Shown: positions 1 to 12,968, numbered from the stretch's first letter. The stretch is DNA of 64,000 nt from Cytobacillus praedii (GCF_001439605.1 NZ_LMBX01000013.1:81758-145757); one strand, 5' to 3'. A program made the numbers and translations. Notes: generated by a model from the sequence alone, not told the origin.

Positions 1-236
1 ACTCGACTTTCACATCATTCATTAACAATCAAATATTAAGAACAAGTGATATTTTATCAAACACTCCGTTCTTTTGCAATACTCTTCGTCTATTTTGATA
101 AGTTGGATGCTCGGAAGAAGGGAAAAGGAGAGCAAGGATTGCCTGCCATTTAATGAATGTTTTTCCATGTAGAAGGAAAAGATAAAAGAAAGTCATGTTA
201 TTTGACGACTTAAGAGAAGAATGCGAGGGGATCATC

Positions 237-1358
237 TTGGAACAATTGGATTTGAGCAAATATGCTATCAGAACTGATCTTGCAATTGAAGCACGGGAAA
301 TAGCGATAGCAGATCAGCAAAAGCATGTACATGATCAGGAAGATCTTTCACAAATTGAAGGGGTTATCATTAAAGAAAAAGAAGAGGAAGATATAAAGAT
401 TTCCTTTGTCGAGGTAACAAAAGAAGGCGCAGCAGCGATTGGGAAAAAAGAGGGTAGATATTTAACCATGGAGGCTGTAGGTATCCGTCAGCAAGATACG
501 GTTATGCAGCAAAAGGTAGCAAAAATATTCGCCGAAGAATTTTCCCAATTTCTAAAGCAGCTTGGAATAAGAGACGATGCATCATGTCTTGTTGTTGGTT
601 TGGGGAACTGGAATGTGACACCTGATGCCCTTGGGCCCCAGGTTTGTGAGAACTTGCTTGTCACCCGTCATCTTTATCAGCTTCAGCCTGAAAGTGTCGA
701 GGAAGGGTATCGCCCTGTCAGCGCGATTGCTCCTGGTGTTATGGGGCTAACTGGAATTGAAACGAGTGATATCATCTTTGGCATCGTTGAAAAGACGAAG
801 CCAGATTTTGTCATTGCGATTGATGCCCTGGCATCAAGATCCATTGAACGTGTAAACTCAACAATCCAAATTTCTGATACAGGGATTCATCCTGGTTCAG
901 GAGTTGGGAATAAAAGAAAAGAAATAAGCAAGGAAACACTAGGAATTCCAGTTGTTGCAATTGGTGTGCCAACAGTGGTAGATGCAGTTTCTATCACTAG
1001 CGATACGATAGATTTTATTCTTAAACATTTTGGCAAGGAGTTAAAAGAAGGAGACAGGCCATCAAGAGCATTGGCTCCTGCTGGTATGACCTTCGGGAAA
1101 AGGAAAAAGTTAACGGAGGAAGATTTGCCAGAGGAAGAGCACCGAAAGACATTTTTGGGAATGATCGGAACGCTGCCAGAAGATGAAAAGCGGAAGTTAA
1201 TTTATGAAGTATTATCCCCAATCGGGCATAATCTTATGGTGACTCCAAAAGAAGTAGACGTATTTATAGAAGACATGGCAAATCTAATTGCCAATGGGCT
1301 AAATGCAGCATTACATCGCAATGTGAAGCAGGAAAATGCAGGTTTTTATACAAGATAA
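237..1358 (+). CDS. gpr: GPR germination protease (spore protease)
   Basis: This aspartic-type protease degrades small acid-soluble spore proteins during germination. The 373-residue product matches the Bacillus family throughout, with the conserved stretches [30 protein letters not shown] and [18 protein letters not shown] chose the TTG at 237 because GAGGGG lies six bases before it and the resulting N-terminus ([17 protein letters not shown]) aligns with the family start; an ATG at 195 in the same frame would add 14 unrelated residues and has no good ribosome binding site. Family members are made as zymogens that remove about 15 N-terminal residues themselves, and the expected cleavage zone is RTDLAIE. 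SpoIIP follows 173 bases later. Forespore (SigG) expression is expected from the family, but I could not find a convincing promoter. Confidence 0.96.
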   Translation: MEQLDLSKYAIRTDLAIEAREIAIADQQKHVHDQEDLSQIEGVIIKEKEEEDIKISFVEVTKEGAAAIGKKEGRYLTMEAVGIRQQDTVMQQKVAKIFAEEFSQFLKQLGIRDDASCLVVGLGNWNVTPDALGPQVCENLLVTRHLYQLQPESVEEGYRPVSAIAPGVMGLTGIETSDIIFGIVEKTKPDFVIAIDALASRSIERVNSTIQISDTGIHPGSGVGNKRKEISKETLGIPVVAIGVPTVVDAVSITSDTIDFILKHFGKELKEGDRPSRALAPAGMTFGKRKKLTEEDLPEEEHRKTFLGMIGTLPEDEKRKLIYEVLSPIGHNLMVTPKEVDVFIEDMANLIANGLNAALHRNVKQENAGFYTR

Positions 1359-1531
1359 CGGGATACGGGGAAATTGCTCTTGTCCCATATTATAATAAAA
1401 GACTTAATGCATGCACCATTTTGCATTTGCATTCGAATCTGTGAAATAATAACTAATTTAGATGTTCGGAGTTCTATCTTCTCTAGCAAAGTCATATGAA
1501 TTACTAGACTTGCTCAAAGAGAGGTGGAACG

Positions 1532-2734
1532 ATGAAACCCTTAAAACCCAATGGGTTTATTGTTTTTGTACAAGGGACTAGCCTTCTGAAAATCTGTGGA
1601 GGTTTTCTCCTATTTCTATTATTAATTTTTTCGATTAGTGGTGTGCTTACGTCGTTAAAGCCTGAATTTCGAATTAGTTCTTCATCTGTAAATACAGCGA
1701 CGAATAAAGTGACAGGAGAAATGCTTTATCACTTGCTTGGCTGGGAAAATCACCATTTATTGCAAGGATTAGGTGAAGAGAAAGACAAGCCGACTTTAAT
1801 GAACTTTGTTTTTAAGCTATCAACAAATATTAATTTGGATGATCCGCGTAGTTTATTAGGCAGAGAGCTGCCATCATTTTCTTTATATGATAGTAAGATT
1901 GTTGTCGCAAGTGAAGGGACCGATTATACAAATATGCCAATGGAATCTACGCCTCCTCTCGAGGTGCTAAGGGCAGAGCAAGAAGCGACCTTGCAGAATA
2001 CAGAAAACATCGATTCTTCCCCTGGAAATGGGAATGAAGTTCCGGATTCTGGGTTAACAACAGGAGAAAGAAAAGTCGTTCATCTTTACTTTTCGCATAA
2101 TCGTGAATCCTATTTGCCGTATTTAAAAGGAGAGACAGATCCAAATAGGGCATACCATTCTCAATTAAATGTGACAAAAATTGGGGATAAACTGAAGGAA
2201 GAACTTGAAAGCCGCGGAGTGGGTACTTCTATTGATAAAACAGATATAAATGCCATTTTAAATAAAAAGGAACTTGGTTATGGTGCCTCTTATCGTGAAT
2301 CTAGACCAGTTGTCCAGGCTGCGATGGCTGGAAACAAAGATTTACAATACATTATTGATATTCATCGCGACGCAAAGAGAAAAGAACACACAACGCTCAC
2401 AATTAATGGGAAGAATTATGCAAAACTCGCATTTGTCGTTGGGAAGAAACATGCTAATTATGCAAAGAATCTGCAGCTTGCTGAAAAATTGCATAAGATG
2501 ATTAACGAAAAGTATCCCGGATTGAGCAGAGCTGTCATTGTGAAAGAAGAGGGCAATGGCAAATATAATCAGGATCTATCAGAAAACGCTATGCTCATTG
2601 AATTCGGCGGTGTGGATAATACATTTGAGGAACTTTATTTATCAGCAGGTGCGCTCGCAGATGTCTTTAGTGATTTTTACTGGGAGGCAGAAAAGGTCAA
2701 TCAGCCGGCACAAGAACAAACAGATAAAAAATAA
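1532..2734 (+). CDS. spoIIP: Stage II sporulation protein P
   Basis: SpoIIP is a membrane-anchored peptidoglycan amidase and endopeptidase of the SpoIID-SpoIIM-SpoIIP engulfment complex. The 400-residue protein has one N-terminal membrane segment (about residues 18-40), a linker, and the catalytic domain from about residue 180. The likely zinc-site motifs are visible: H189 in SHNRESY, H278 in DIHRD and E357 in IEFGG. The start has AGAGAGGTGG just upstream. It lies between gpr and yqxA, the B. subtilis order, and yqxA begins 19 bases after its stop, so the two are probably co-transcribed. Confidence 0.96.
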   Translation: MKPLKPNGFIVFVQGTSLLKICGGFLLFLLLIFSISGVLTSLKPEFRISSSSVNTATNKVTGEMLYHLLGWENHHLLQGLGEEKDKPTLMNFVFKLSTNINLDDPRSLLGRELPSFSLYDSKIVVASEGTDYTNMPMESTPPLEVLRAEQEATLQNTENIDSSPGNGNEVPDSGLTTGERKVVHLYFSHNRESYLPYLKGETDPNRAYHSQLNVTKIGDKLKEELESRGVGTSIDKTDINAILNKKELGYGASYRESRPVVQAAMAGNKDLQYIIDIHRDAKRKEHTTLTINGKNYAKLAFVVGKKHANYAKNLQLAEKLHKMINEKYPGLSRAVIVKEEGNGKYNQDLSENAMLIEFGGVDNTFEELYLSAGALADVFSDFYWEAEKVNQPAQEQTDKK

Positions 2735-2753
2735 AATTGATAGGTGATTTGTT

Positions 2754-3098
2754 ATGAAGTGGTTTATGGTGAAAACGTTTTTCCTTATCTCACTTATGTT
2801 TATTGCGGTATTATTTGGCATGCAGCTTGCGAATGAAGGAATCCACAATATGAAGGGCTATGATGATGCAAATTTCAAGGATCCCTTTGCCGTTAATGAA
2901 AATGAAGGCGGGGAGCTTCAGGCTTCCATTCTAGGGAATGATATTTCCAGTCATGACTTGCAGCAGAAAAAAGAGAAGCTGGAAGAAATGAAAGCATATA
3001 ACTTCTTTTCATCTTTAGGCAAGTCGCTTTCGGATGGGATATCAGAGGCAACGGAAAAAACGATTCACCTCATAACTAATCTAATAAATGGAGAGTAG
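2754..3098 (+). CDS. yqxA: YqxA-like membrane-anchored protein (DUF3679 family)
   Basis: This 114-residue protein has an N-terminal hydrophobic segment at about residues 7-24 followed by a short charged region with LQQKKEKLEEM, probably helical. It corresponds by position and N-terminal pattern to B. subtilis YqxA, which sits between spoIIP and lepA. Its function is not known; co-transcription with spoIIP suggests a sporulation role by inference only. A terminator-like hairpin starts directly after its stop codon. Confidence 0.82.
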   Translation: MKWFMVKTFFLISLMFIAVLFGMQLANEGIHNMKGYDDANFKDPFAVNENEGGELQASILGNDISSHDLQQKKEKLEEMKAYNFFSSLGKSLSDGISEATEKTIHLITNLINGE

Positions 3099-3126
3099 CG
3101 GCTGTGTTTCTGTGCAGTCGTTTTTC
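3099..3126 (+). terminator. Rho-independent terminator after yqxA
   Basis: CGGCTG pairs with CAGTCG (one G-U pair) across a short loop and is followed directly by TTTTTC. It closes the gpr-spoIIP-yqxA group. Confidence 0.7.
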
Positions 3127-3337
3127 TTTTGGCTAAACACCAATTGTATAAAACTTTCTCTTACTGTTTAGCATTGAATCTTCATAAACGTACTGCTATA
3201 ATCAAAAAATAGTGCATGTTCGATAAAAAGTAAAAGAATAGCTTTTTTGAAGTTAGACGGATGTCTAGCCCCGGGTATTGTGAGATAAACCTGGTGCTTT
3301 TCTTAGTATCAAAAAGTATTACTTTAGAGTAAGAGAA
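3127..3337. other. Intergenic region before the lepA repeat
   Basis: This AT-rich stretch has no coding potential on either strand that I would support. Together with the repeat that follows, it makes up the roughly 400-base gap between yqxA and lepA. I see no confident promoter in it, although lepA must be transcribed from here or from within the repeat. Confidence 0.5.
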
Positions 3338-3489
3338 TTGTCTAGCTACAGCGTCTATCGCCTATCAAACTTCAGGCCCGCTCCCTACGATAAGTTGACA
3401 TCAATTCGCTTTCGCTCATTGTGTCTTCTATATCTCAGTAGCGACCCTTCCAGTTTGTACGGCGATGAACAAGGCGCCTGCGCTTTTCT
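3338..3489 (+). repeat. Family A intergenic repeat upstream of lepA
   Basis: The unit begins TTGTCTAGCTACAGCG and ends AAGGCGCCTGCGCTTTT, the same ends as other copies in this window (35605, 37515, 39094). Its interior (AACTTCAGGCCCGCTCCCTA, then GACATCA and TCGCTTTCGCTCA) matches the copy at about 38909-38985 with scattered substitutions. The right end stops 23 bases before the lepA start codon. Confidence 0.7.
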
Positions 3490-3512
3490 AAGTAGGAGTG
3501 AAAAGAAAAATA

Positions 3513-5348
3513 ATGAACAGAGAAGAAAGACTAAAGAGACAAGCAAAAATACGGAATTTTTCCATCATTGCTCATATTGATCATGGGAAATCAACCTTAG
3601 CTGACCGCATTCTTGAAAAAACGAATGCATTGACTTCACGTGAAATGAAAAATCAGCTATTAGATTCGATGGATTTAGAGAGAGAACGCGGAATTACGAT
3701 TAAATTAAATTCCGTTCAATTAAAATATAAAGCAAAAGATGGAGAAATGTATATTTTCCATTTGATTGATACACCTGGACATGTCGACTTTACCTATGAG
3801 GTTTCCCGCAGCTTAGCTGCCTGTGAAGGGGCGATCCTAGTAGTGGACGCGGCACAAGGGATTGAAGCACAGACGCTTGCCAATGTTTATTTAGCACTTG
3901 ATAATGATTTGGAAATTCTTCCAATCATTAATAAAATTGATCTTCCAAGTGCAGATCCTGAACGAGTAAGAAATGAAATTGAAGAAGTAATTGGACTCGA
4001 TGCTTCTGAAGCGGTTCTTACTTCTGCAAAGGCTGGAATTGGAATCGAAGAAATATTGGAACAAGTGGTAGAAAAGGTGCCTGCACCAACTGGTGATCCT
4101 GATGCGCCATTAAAAGCGCTCATCTTTGACTCCCTCTTTGATGCCTATCGAGGAGTAGTTGCCTATATTCGAGTAGTTGAAGGAACAGTTAGGGCCGGAG
4201 ACAAAATAAAAATGATGGCAACGGGGAAGGAATTTGAAGTAGTTGAGGTGGGCGTATTCTCACCGAAAGCGCAAGCGCAAGATGAACTAACAGTTGGTGA
4301 TGTTGGTTTCCTAACAGCAGCCATTAAGAATGTCGGTGATACGCGTGTAGGTGACACGATTACAAGTGCAAAGAACGGTGCAGCAGAAGCCTTGCCTGGT
4401 TACCGTAAATTAAACCCAATGGTATTTTGTGGACTTTATCCAATTGACAGTGCCAAGTTCAATGATTTGCGTGATGCACTTGAAAAGTTAGAATTAAATG
4501 ACTCAGCCTTGCAGTTCGAGCCAGAAACTTCTCAAGCTTTAGGCTTTGGCTTTCGCTGTGGATTCCTTGGATTGCTTCATATGGAGATTATTCAAGAGCG
4601 AATTGAACGTGAATTTAAAATTGATTTAATTACAACCGCGCCAAGTGTAATCTATGATGTCATCATGACAGACGGTTCTCAAGTGAAAGTAGACAATCCT
4701 TCAAATATGCCGGACCCGCAAAAGATTGACCGGGTAGAAGAGCCATATGTAAAAGCGACAATGATGGCGCCGAATGACTATGTTGGTGCGATAATGGAAC
4801 TTTGTCAGGCAAAGCGCGGAATATTCATTGACATGCAATATATGGATGAAACACGTGTGAATATTATATATGAAATTCCGTTATCTGAAATTGTTTATGA
4901 TTTCTTTGATCAGCTGAAATCAAATACGAAGGGATACGCATCTTTCGATTATGAATTAATTGGCTATAAGCCATCCAAGCTCGTAAAGATGGATATTCTT
5001 TTAAATTCTGAAAAAGTGGATGCGTTAAGCTTTATTGTGCATAAGGACTTTGCCTATGAGCGTGGAAAAATTATTGTTGAAAAATTAAAAGAGCTCATTC
5101 CACGTCAGCAATTCGAGGTTCCAGTTCAAGCAGCAATCGGTCAGAAAATTGTTGCCCGTTCAACCATCAAATCGATGGGGAAAAACGTACTTGCTAAATG
5201 TTATGGCGGTGACATTTCCCGGAAAAGAAAGCTTTTAGAAAAGCAAAAGGAAGGGAAAAAACGGTTGAAGCAAGTCGGCTCTGTTGAAGTTCCGCAAGAA
5301 GCATTTATGGCCGTCCTAAAAATGGACGACAACAGTTCGAAAAAGTAA
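3513..5348 (+). CDS. lepA: Elongation factor 4 (LepA) GTPase
   Basis: LepA is a ribosome-associated translational GTPase related to EF-G. The 611-residue product has the G1 motif AHIDHGKS near its N-terminus, the G3 motif DTPGH and the G4 motif NKID, followed by domain II, EF-G-like domains and the LepA-specific C-terminus with [21 protein letters not shown] chose the ATG at 3513 ([19 protein letters not shown]) because it fits the family; a GTG at 3498 is in frame but sits inside the AGGAG sequence. AGGAGTG is then somewhat far (12-14 bases) from the start. A repeat ends just upstream and a terminator follows. Confidence 0.97.
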   Translation: MNREERLKRQAKIRNFSIIAHIDHGKSTLADRILEKTNALTSREMKNQLLDSMDLERERGITIKLNSVQLKYKAKDGEMYIFHLIDTPGHVDFTYEVSRSLAACEGAILVVDAAQGIEAQTLANVYLALDNDLEILPIINKIDLPSADPERVRNEIEEVIGLDASEAVLTSAKAGIGIEEILEQVVEKVPAPTGDPDAPLKALIFDSLFDAYRGVVAYIRVVEGTVRAGDKIKMMATGKEFEVVEVGVFSPKAQAQDELTVGDVGFLTAAIKNVGDTRVGDTITSAKNGAAEALPGYRKLNPMVFCGLYPIDSAKFNDLRDALEKLELNDSALQFEPETSQALGFGFRCGFLGLLHMEIIQERIEREFKIDLITTAPSVIYDVIMTDGSQVKVDNPSNMPDPQKIDRVEEPYVKATMMAPNDYVGAIMELCQAKRGIFIDMQYMDETRVNIIYEIPLSEIVYDFFDQLKSNTKGYASFDYELIGYKPSKLVKMDILLNSEKVDALSFIVHKDFAYERGKIIVEKLKELIPRQQFEVPVQAAIGQKIVARSTIKSMGKNVLAKCYGGDISRKRKLLEKQKEGKKRLKQVGSVEVPQEAFMAVLKMDDNSSKK

Positions 5349-5365
5349 AGATCATTGCATTGGAA

Positions 5366-5416
5366 AGGGAGGTTGGTTATGCTTTTTAAATAAAGCAGAT
5401 CAGCCTCTCTTTTTAT
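5366..5416 (+). terminator. Terminator after lepA
   Basis: GGGAGG...TGCTTT pairs with AAAGCA...CCTCTC as a long imperfect stem followed by TTTTTATAT. Confidence 0.7.
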
Positions 5417-5567
5417 ATGGGCAATAAATTGTTGGTTACCTTTTTTGAGCAAGCCTTTATGTACGGAGTAATAACCAGCGTAGTGAAAAGAAGGTGACCG
5501 ACATTTACATTTAAACTAGGACTGAACTCTTGATTCTACAAGTTATTTTAATAAAGGTAGTGAAGAA

Positions 5568-6701
5568 ATGATCAAAGCAGCATACATTCATATTCCCTTT
5601 TGTGAGCATATTTGCCACTATTGTGATTTTAATAAAGTATTTCTAAAAGGACAGCCTGTCGATGAGTATCTTGATTCACTAGCAGAAGAAATCAAAATGA
5701 CACTAAATGAAACACCAACAGAACTTTTAGATACCATTTTCATTGGCGGGGGCACGCCGACGGCATTAAATGAGCAGCAGCTTGAAAAACTATGCCAAAT
5801 CATTAAGACCTATCTCCCTTATAGCAATGAAACGGAATTTACTTTCGAGGCGAATCCTGGGGATCTGTCAGAAGAAAAACTGCGGACCCTATATCAAGCC
5901 GGAGTGAATAGGATTAGCTTTGGGGTTCAGACTTTTAATGAAGAGCTTTTAAAGCGGATTGGAAGAGCTCATCGTGCCAAAGATGTTTTTCAATCAATCG
6001 ACTTGGCGAAAAAAACTGGATTTGAAAACATAAGCATTGATCTTATTTATAGCTTGCCTGGTCAAACGCTTGCTGATTTTAAAGAAACATTAGCTACAGC
6101 CTTTAGCTTAGATATTCAGCATTACTCAGGCTATTCCTTAATTATTGAACCGAAGACCGTTTTTTATAATTTAATGCGCAAAGGCAAGCTTCTATCTCCT
6201 GGGGAGGATGTGGAGGCAGAAATGTTTGAAGTATTGATGGAAGAAATGGAGAAGCGTGGATTTAAACAATATGAAATCAGTAATTTCTCAAAACCTGGAT
6301 ACGAGAGCAAACATAATTTAACTTATTGGAATAATGAATGGTATTACGGATTTGGTGCAGGTGCACATAGCTACGTCAATGGCAGCAGAATTTCTAATCA
6401 TGGGCCATTGAAAAAATATATGAACTCGGTAAATGAGCGAAGATTGCCGATTCTAGACAGGCACAAAGTAACAAAAGTGGAGCAAATGGAAGAGGAAATG
6501 TTCCTTGGGCTTCGTAAAACAGCTGGTGTTTCCATTACCCGATTTATTGAAAAATTTGAGGAAAACCCAGTTGCTTTGTATAAAAATGAACTGAAAGCCC
6601 TAACCTTTCGTGATTTAATTCAAGTAACTGACGATCAGATCTGTTTGACGAAGCAGGGGCGTTTCTTAGGTAATGAAGTTTTTCAGTCATTTCTAAAATA
6701 G
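5568..6701 (+). CDS. hemW: Radical SAM heme chaperone HemW
   Basis: This 377-residue radical SAM protein is the HemN-like protein found upstream of hrcA in bacilli, now regarded as a heme-delivery chaperone rather than a coproporphyrinogen oxidase. The iron-sulfur motif CEHICHYC (C12, C16, C19) and the SAM-binding GGGTPTAL are present, followed by FGVQTF and the HemW-type C-terminal domain. GGTAGTGAAGAA precedes the ATG. It is separated from lepA by a terminator and from hrcA by a heat-shock promoter, so it is probably its own unit. Confidence 0.93.
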   Translation: MIKAAYIHIPFCEHICHYCDFNKVFLKGQPVDEYLDSLAEEIKMTLNETPTELLDTIFIGGGTPTALNEQQLEKLCQIIKTYLPYSNETEFTFEANPGDLSEEKLRTLYQAGVNRISFGVQTFNEELLKRIGRAHRAKDVFQSIDLAKKTGFENISIDLIYSLPGQTLADFKETLATAFSLDIQHYSGYSLIIEPKTVFYNLMRKGKLLSPGEDVEAEMFEVLMEEMEKRGFKQYEISNFSKPGYESKHNLTYWNNEWYYGFGAGAHSYVNGSRISNHGPLKKYMNSVNERRLPILDRHKVTKVEQMEEEMFLGLRKTAGVSITRFIEKFEENPVALYKNELKALTFRDLIQVTDDQICLTKQGRFLGNEVFQSFLK

Positions 6702-6802
6702 ATTGATGATATAACGACAGAATTCGGCATGATTTTTTAATCGCTTATAAAAAAGCTCTTTAAGGAAATTGGACATTATACCCGAAAATCTAGTTAAATA
6801 AA

Positions 6803-6831
6803 TTGACACAGCCCCTGTCATTTGATAATTT
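6803..6831 (+). promoter_or_regulatory. SigA-type promoter of the hrcA operon
   Basis: A perfect TTGACA (-35) is followed after 17 bases by TAATTT (weak -10). The CIRCE operator lies directly downstream, the standard arrangement for HrcA-repressed heat-shock genes. The exact -10 is uncertain because the region is AT-rich. Confidence 0.75.
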
Positions 6832-6841
6832 ATTAATAGAA

Positions 6842-6868
6842 TTAGCACTCGCTATTAAAGAGTGCTAA
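6842..6868 (+). promoter_or_regulatory. CIRCE operator (HrcA binding site)
   Basis: TTAGCACTC, nine bases, GAGTGCTAA is a perfect match to the CIRCE inverted repeat. HrcA binding here represses hrcA-grpE-dnaK until heat shock titrates GroE, as known for Bacillus class I heat-shock genes. It ends 14 bases before the hrcA start codon. Confidence 0.97.
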
Positions 6869-6882
6869 CAGAGGTGATAACC

Positions 6883-7914
6883 ATGTTGACCGATAGACAA
6901 TTATTGATACTTCAGGTTATTATTAATGACTTTATTCACTCGGCACAGCCGGTTGGATCCAGAAGCTTGTCGAAAAAAGAAGAGATTTCTTTTAGTTCTG
7001 CGACGATACGTAATGAAATGTCTGACTTAGAAGAGCTAGGATTTATTGAAAAGACACATACATCGTCTGGAAGAATTCCGTCTGACAAGGGCTATCGATA
7101 TTATGTAGACCATTTGCTGTCACCGCAAAAGCTTGATCAGCAAGATGTTTATAAAGTGAAATCGATCTTTGCGGAAAGAATTTATGAGCTGGAGAAAATA
7201 GTCCAAAATTCTGCAAGAATCCTTTCAGAATTAACGAACTACACAGCCATTGCTTTAGGACCTGCAGTTAGGGATAATAAATTGAAAAAAATCCAAATCG
7301 TCCCTATTAATAAACAGACGGCAGTGGCAATTATTGTGACTGATTCAGGCTATGTTCAGAATCGCATGTTCCAATTGCCAGAAACGATGGATTTAGGGGA
7401 GCTTGAGAAACTAGCCAATATTTTAAATGACCGATTAGCAGGTTCTTCCATTGAAAGTTTAAATGATAAAATTTATAAAGAAGTTGCACTGTTGTTAAGA
7501 CAGCATATAAATAATTATGATTTCATACTGCATTCCATTGCAGATACATTGTTGATTCCATCTCATGAGAAATTGTTTTTTGGCGGAAAAACTAATATGT
7601 TAAGTCAGCCAGAATTTCATGATTTTGAGAAGATTAAAAGCCTTATGACGATGATTGAACAGGAAGACAGCATATATGAGCTTATTCGCAAAAATCAATC
7701 CGGCATTAACATTAAAATTGGCCGAGAGAATAACAATACTGCAATGGAAAATTGCAGCTTGATTACAGCAACTTACTCAATTGGAACAGAACAGCTTGGC
7801 TCCATTTCTATATTAGGACCTACAAGAATGGAATATTCACGAGTAATTAGTCTGCTGGACTATATAAGCCGAGATTTAACATCTGTTTTAACAAAGCTGT
7901 ATCAGGGCAATTAA
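6883..7914 (+). CDS. hrcA: Heat-inducible transcription repressor HrcA
   Basis: HrcA represses class I heat-shock genes by binding CIRCE. The product from the ATG at 6883 is 343 residues, the same as I recall for B. subtilis HrcA. It opens with the winged-helix region [17 protein letters not shown] and carries [17 protein letters not shown] and [23 protein letters not shown] at 6871-6876 is well placed. An in-frame upstream start at 6862 would lie inside the CIRCE palindrome and is rejected. It heads the hrcA-grpE-dnaK group and represses its own promoter. Confidence 0.97.
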   Translation: MLTDRQLLILQVIINDFIHSAQPVGSRSLSKKEEISFSSATIRNEMSDLEELGFIEKTHTSSGRIPSDKGYRYYVDHLLSPQKLDQQDVYKVKSIFAERIYELEKIVQNSARILSELTNYTAIALGPAVRDNKLKKIQIVPINKQTAVAIIVTDSGYVQNRMFQLPETMDLGELEKLANILNDRLAGSSIESLNDKIYKEVALLLRQHINNYDFILHSIADTLLIPSHEKLFFGGKTNMLSQPEFHDFEKIKSLMTMIEQEDSIYELIRKNQSGINIKIGRENNNTAMENCSLITATYSIGTEQLGSISILGPTRMEYSRVISLLDYISRDLTSVLTKLYQGN

Positions 7915-8018
7915 CCAGGGGAATTGAAGCGATGGATGGAACTTTCCCTGCTTATGTTTTTTGGCTATGAAAAAAGTAAAATAATCAACCTGTAATTACT
8001 TTAGGGGAGGTGAACAAG

Positions 8019-10480
<2,462 letters not shown>

Positions 10481-10501
10481 GTTAAGTCCTTTATTCTTAA
10501 A

Positions 10502-10541
10502 AGTCAAAGTCAGGATATCTTGGCTTTGGCTTTTATTTTTT
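10502..10541 (+). terminator. Terminator after dnaK
   Basis: AGTCAAAGTC pairs with GGCTTTGGCT using G-U pairs, followed by TTTTATTTTTT. Confidence 0.75.
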
Positions 10542-10735
10542 GCACGAATTGTTTGGAGCGTAAAGGAGCTAGACTCCTAGAAAATGCACTTGGATTTCCT
10601 TCATGCGGTATTTATTTGGGGATGCATGTTCATTAGGAAAAGCGAGCCAAAGGGACACACAAGAAGCGCATGCGCTGAGGTGATTCCTGGTATCATGCAG
10701 AAAAGCAAGTGCCTTGAGCTGAGATCAACGTGCAA
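10540..10735 (+). repeat. Degenerate family B repeat between dnaK and dnaJ
   Basis: The segment is bounded by the inverted pair TTGCACG and CGTGCAA. Inside are the landmarks TTGGAGCG, AGACTCCT and GTGCCTTGAGCTGAGATCAACG, which resemble the left and right parts of the cleaner copy at 15153-15278. It is AT-enriched and decayed compared with that copy. This accounts for most of the 335-base dnaK-dnaJ gap, and I see no gene in it. Confidence 0.5.
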
Positions 10736-10748
10736 TAACATTCTATAG

Positions 10749-10778
10749 TTGCACAATTAAAACAGACAGTGATAAAAT
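10749..10778 (+). promoter_or_regulatory. Candidate SigA promoter for dnaJ
   Basis: TTGCAC and TAAAAT are separated by 18 bases and lie 38 bases before the dnaJ start. No CIRCE element is near it. Confidence 0.5.
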
Positions 10779-10815
10779 AATCTTTATGTGAAATGATTCG
10801 GGGAGTGTAAATCTC

Positions 10816-11937
10816 ATGGACAAAAGGGATTACTATGAAGTCCTTGGTGTCAGCAAAAGCGCATCCAAGGATGAAATAAAAAAGGCTTATCGAAAGCTAT
10901 CTAAAAAATATCATCCGGATATTAATAAAGAACCGGATGCAGACGAAAAATTTAAAGAAGTAAAAGAAGCATATGAAGTGCTAAGTGATGATCAGAAAAA
11001 GGCTCATTACGATCAGTTTGGTCATACAGATCCGAATCAAGGGTTTGGCGGAGGCGGATTTGAAGGCTTTGGCGGATTTGAAGATATTTTCAGTTCGTTC
11101 TTTGGCGGAGGCGGTTCTAGACGTCGTGACCCTAATGCACCTCGTCAGGGGGCTGACCTTCAGTATACAATGACCCTATCCTTTGAGGATGCGGTTTTTG
11201 GAAAAGAGACGGAAATTGAGATTCCTCGTGAAGAAACATGTGAAACATGTAACGGATCAGGAGCAAAGCCAGGAACAAAACCTGAAACATGTGGACACTG
11301 CCATGGGTCAGGTCAGCTAAATGTAGAACAAAACACACCATTTGGCAAAATTGTGAATCGCCGCGTGTGTCATCAATGTAATGGAACAGGGAAACAAATT
11401 AAACATAAGTGCTCGACATGTGGCGGAGCAGGCAAAGTTAAAAAACGCAAAAAAATACAAGTTAAAATTCCAGCTGGAATTGACGATGGTCAGCAGCTTC
11501 GGGTATCTGGGCAAGGTGAGCCAGGCGTAAATGGGGGACCTCCAGGCGATCTATATGTTGTGTTCCAAGTTCGCTCGCATGAATTCTTTGAACGTGATGG
11601 CGATGATGTTTACTGCGAAATGCCAATAACATTTGTTCAAGCGGCATTAGGAGATGAAGTGGAAGTACCGACTTTATACGGAAAAGTGAAGTTAAAAGTT
11701 CCAGCAGGTACACAAACAGGTACAAAGTTCCGTCTAAAGGATAAAGGGATTCAAAATGTAAGAGGCTATGGCAAGGGTGATCAGCATATTATCGTCCGTA
11801 TAATTACGCCTACGAAACTGACAGAAAAGCAAAAGCAGCTCCTTCATGATTTTGCAGAGGTTAGCGGTCAGGTTCCGCAGGGAGAGCAAGAAGAAAGCTT
11901 TTTTGCAAAGGTGAAACGAGCATTTAAGGGTGAATAA
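10816..11937 (+). CDS. dnaJ: Chaperone protein DnaJ (Hsp40)
   Basis: DnaJ is the co-chaperone that stimulates DnaK. The 373-residue protein has the J domain with HPD ([18 protein letters not shown]), a Gly/Phe-rich linker (about residues 75-105), four CxxCxGxG-type zinc repeats starting [24 protein letters not shown] and CSTCGGAG, and the C-terminal substrate-binding domains. GGGGAGTG precedes the ATG. prmA begins about 20 bases after its stop, suggesting a dnaJ-prmA-rsmE-mtaB transcript. Confidence 0.98.
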   Translation: MDKRDYYEVLGVSKSASKDEIKKAYRKLSKKYHPDINKEPDADEKFKEVKEAYEVLSDDQKKAHYDQFGHTDPNQGFGGGGFEGFGGFEDIFSSFFGGGGSRRRDPNAPRQGADLQYTMTLSFEDAVFGKETEIEIPREETCETCNGSGAKPGTKPETCGHCHGSGQLNVEQNTPFGKIVNRRVCHQCNGTGKQIKHKCSTCGGAGKVKKRKKIQVKIPAGIDDGQQLRVSGQGEPGVNGGPPGDLYVVFQVRSHEFFERDGDDVYCEMPITFVQAALGDEVEVPTLYGKVKLKVPAGTQTGTKFRLKDKGIQNVRGYGKGDQHIIVRIITPTKLTEKQKQLLHDFAEVSGQVPQGEQEESFFAKVKRAFKGE

Positions 11938-11958
11938 AGGGAAATGGAGTTGGTAGAA

Positions 11959-12897
11959 GTGAAATGGTCAGAAATCAGTATTCATACAACAAATGAGGCT
12001 GTGGAGCCGATTTCGAATATTTTACATGAGGCCGGAGCAAGTGGTGTTGTTATTGAGGATCCATTCGAGCTTATTAAAGAGAGAAGAGATCAGTTCGGCG
12101 AAATCTACCAGCTCAATCCTGATGACTATCCGGAAGAAGGCGTAATTATCAAAGCCTATTTGCCTGAAAATAGTTTTCTTGCTGAGAATGTGGAAGAAAT
12201 AAAAGAAGCGATTAATAATCTCGTTTTATATAATATTGATATTGGGAAAAATGATGTAAGCATCAGTGAGGTAAATGAAGAAGAATGGGCAACAGCGTGG
12301 AAGAAATATTACCATCCGGTGAAAATTTCAGAACGTTTTACGATTGTTCCAACATGGGAAGATTACACACCTGTATCAAGCGACGAATTGATTATTGAAC
12401 TTGACCCTGGCATGGCGTTTGGAACTGGGACACATCCAACAACAGTGATGTGTATCCAAGCATTAGAAAGAACGGTTAAAGCTGGAGATAAGGTTGTCGA
12501 TGTTGGTACTGGCTCAGGCGTATTAAGTATTGCAGCAGCAATGCTTGGTGCAGAGAAAGTAACTGCACTTGATCTTGATGAGGTGGCTGTAAACTCAGCA
12601 AGGCTTAATATCGAATTAAACAAAGTACATCATGCAGTAGATGTGAAGCAAAATAATTTGCTCGATGGGGTAGAGCCGGGCGCTGATATTGTCGTAGCAA
12701 ATATTTTGGCTGAGGTTATTCTCCGGTTTACTGATGATGTCACTTCCACTGTTAAACAAGATGGCTATTTCATCGCTTCTGGAATTATTCAACCGAAAAA
12801 ACAAGAAGTAAAGGAAGCAATGATAGATGCTGGTTTTGAAATTGCAGAAACACTGCAAATGGAAGACTGGGTGGCAATCATCGGGAAACGAAAGTAA
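11959..12897 (+). CDS. prmA: Ribosomal protein L11 methyltransferase PrmA
   Basis: PrmA methylates ribosomal protein L11 using S-adenosylmethionine. The 312-residue form starting at the GTG at 11959 ([17 protein letters not shown]) matches the family start; ATG 11944 and TTG 11950 are in frame but add MELVE-type residues not seen in the family as I recall it. Visible motifs are [29 protein letters not shown] (SAM site) and [10 protein letters not shown]. It follows dnaJ closely. A hairpin with a T-run separates it from rsmE. Confidence 0.93.
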   Translation: MKWSEISIHTTNEAVEPISNILHEAGASGVVIEDPFELIKERRDQFGEIYQLNPDDYPEEGVIIKAYLPENSFLAENVEEIKEAINNLVLYNIDIGKNDVSISEVNEEEWATAWKKYYHPVKISERFTIVPTWEDYTPVSSDELIIELDPGMAFGTGTHPTTVMCIQALERTVKAGDKVVDVGTGSGVLSIAAAMLGAEKVTALDLDEVAVNSARLNIELNKVHHAVDVKQNNLLDGVEPGADIVVANILAEVILRFTDDVTSTVKQDGYFIASGIIQPKKQEVKEAMIDAGFEIAETLQMEDWVAIIGKRK

Positions 12898-12902
12898 TAT
12901 AG

Positions 12903-12934
12903 AAAAAGGGGGACTTAAAATTGTCCTCCTTTTT
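12903..12934 (+). terminator. Terminator-like hairpin between prmA and rsmE
   Basis: AAAAAGGGGGAC pairs with GTCCTCCTTTTT (one G-U). It probably lowers rather than abolishes read-through, since I see no clear promoter before rsmE. Confidence 0.7.
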
Positions 12935-12968
12935 ATGCGTTATTAATTAAATGAAGGAAGGTGTCGGA

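Noticed and set aside
1..194. Possible end of an rpsT-type gene or its promoter at the window start
   Set aside because: I saw no coding match in these bases; the expected upstream gene lies outside the window.
154..200. A possible SigG promoter before gpr (TGAATG and CATGTTA)
   Set aside because: The two boxes are 34 bases apart instead of 17-18.
1474..1500. A possible SigE promoter before spoIIP (CTATCTT, CATATGAA)
   Set aside because: The -10 departs from consensus at key positions and the spacing is short; too weak to list as a feature.
3338..3580. An 80-codon plus-strand frame before lepA
   Set aside because: It translates the repeat and runs into the start of lepA in another frame.
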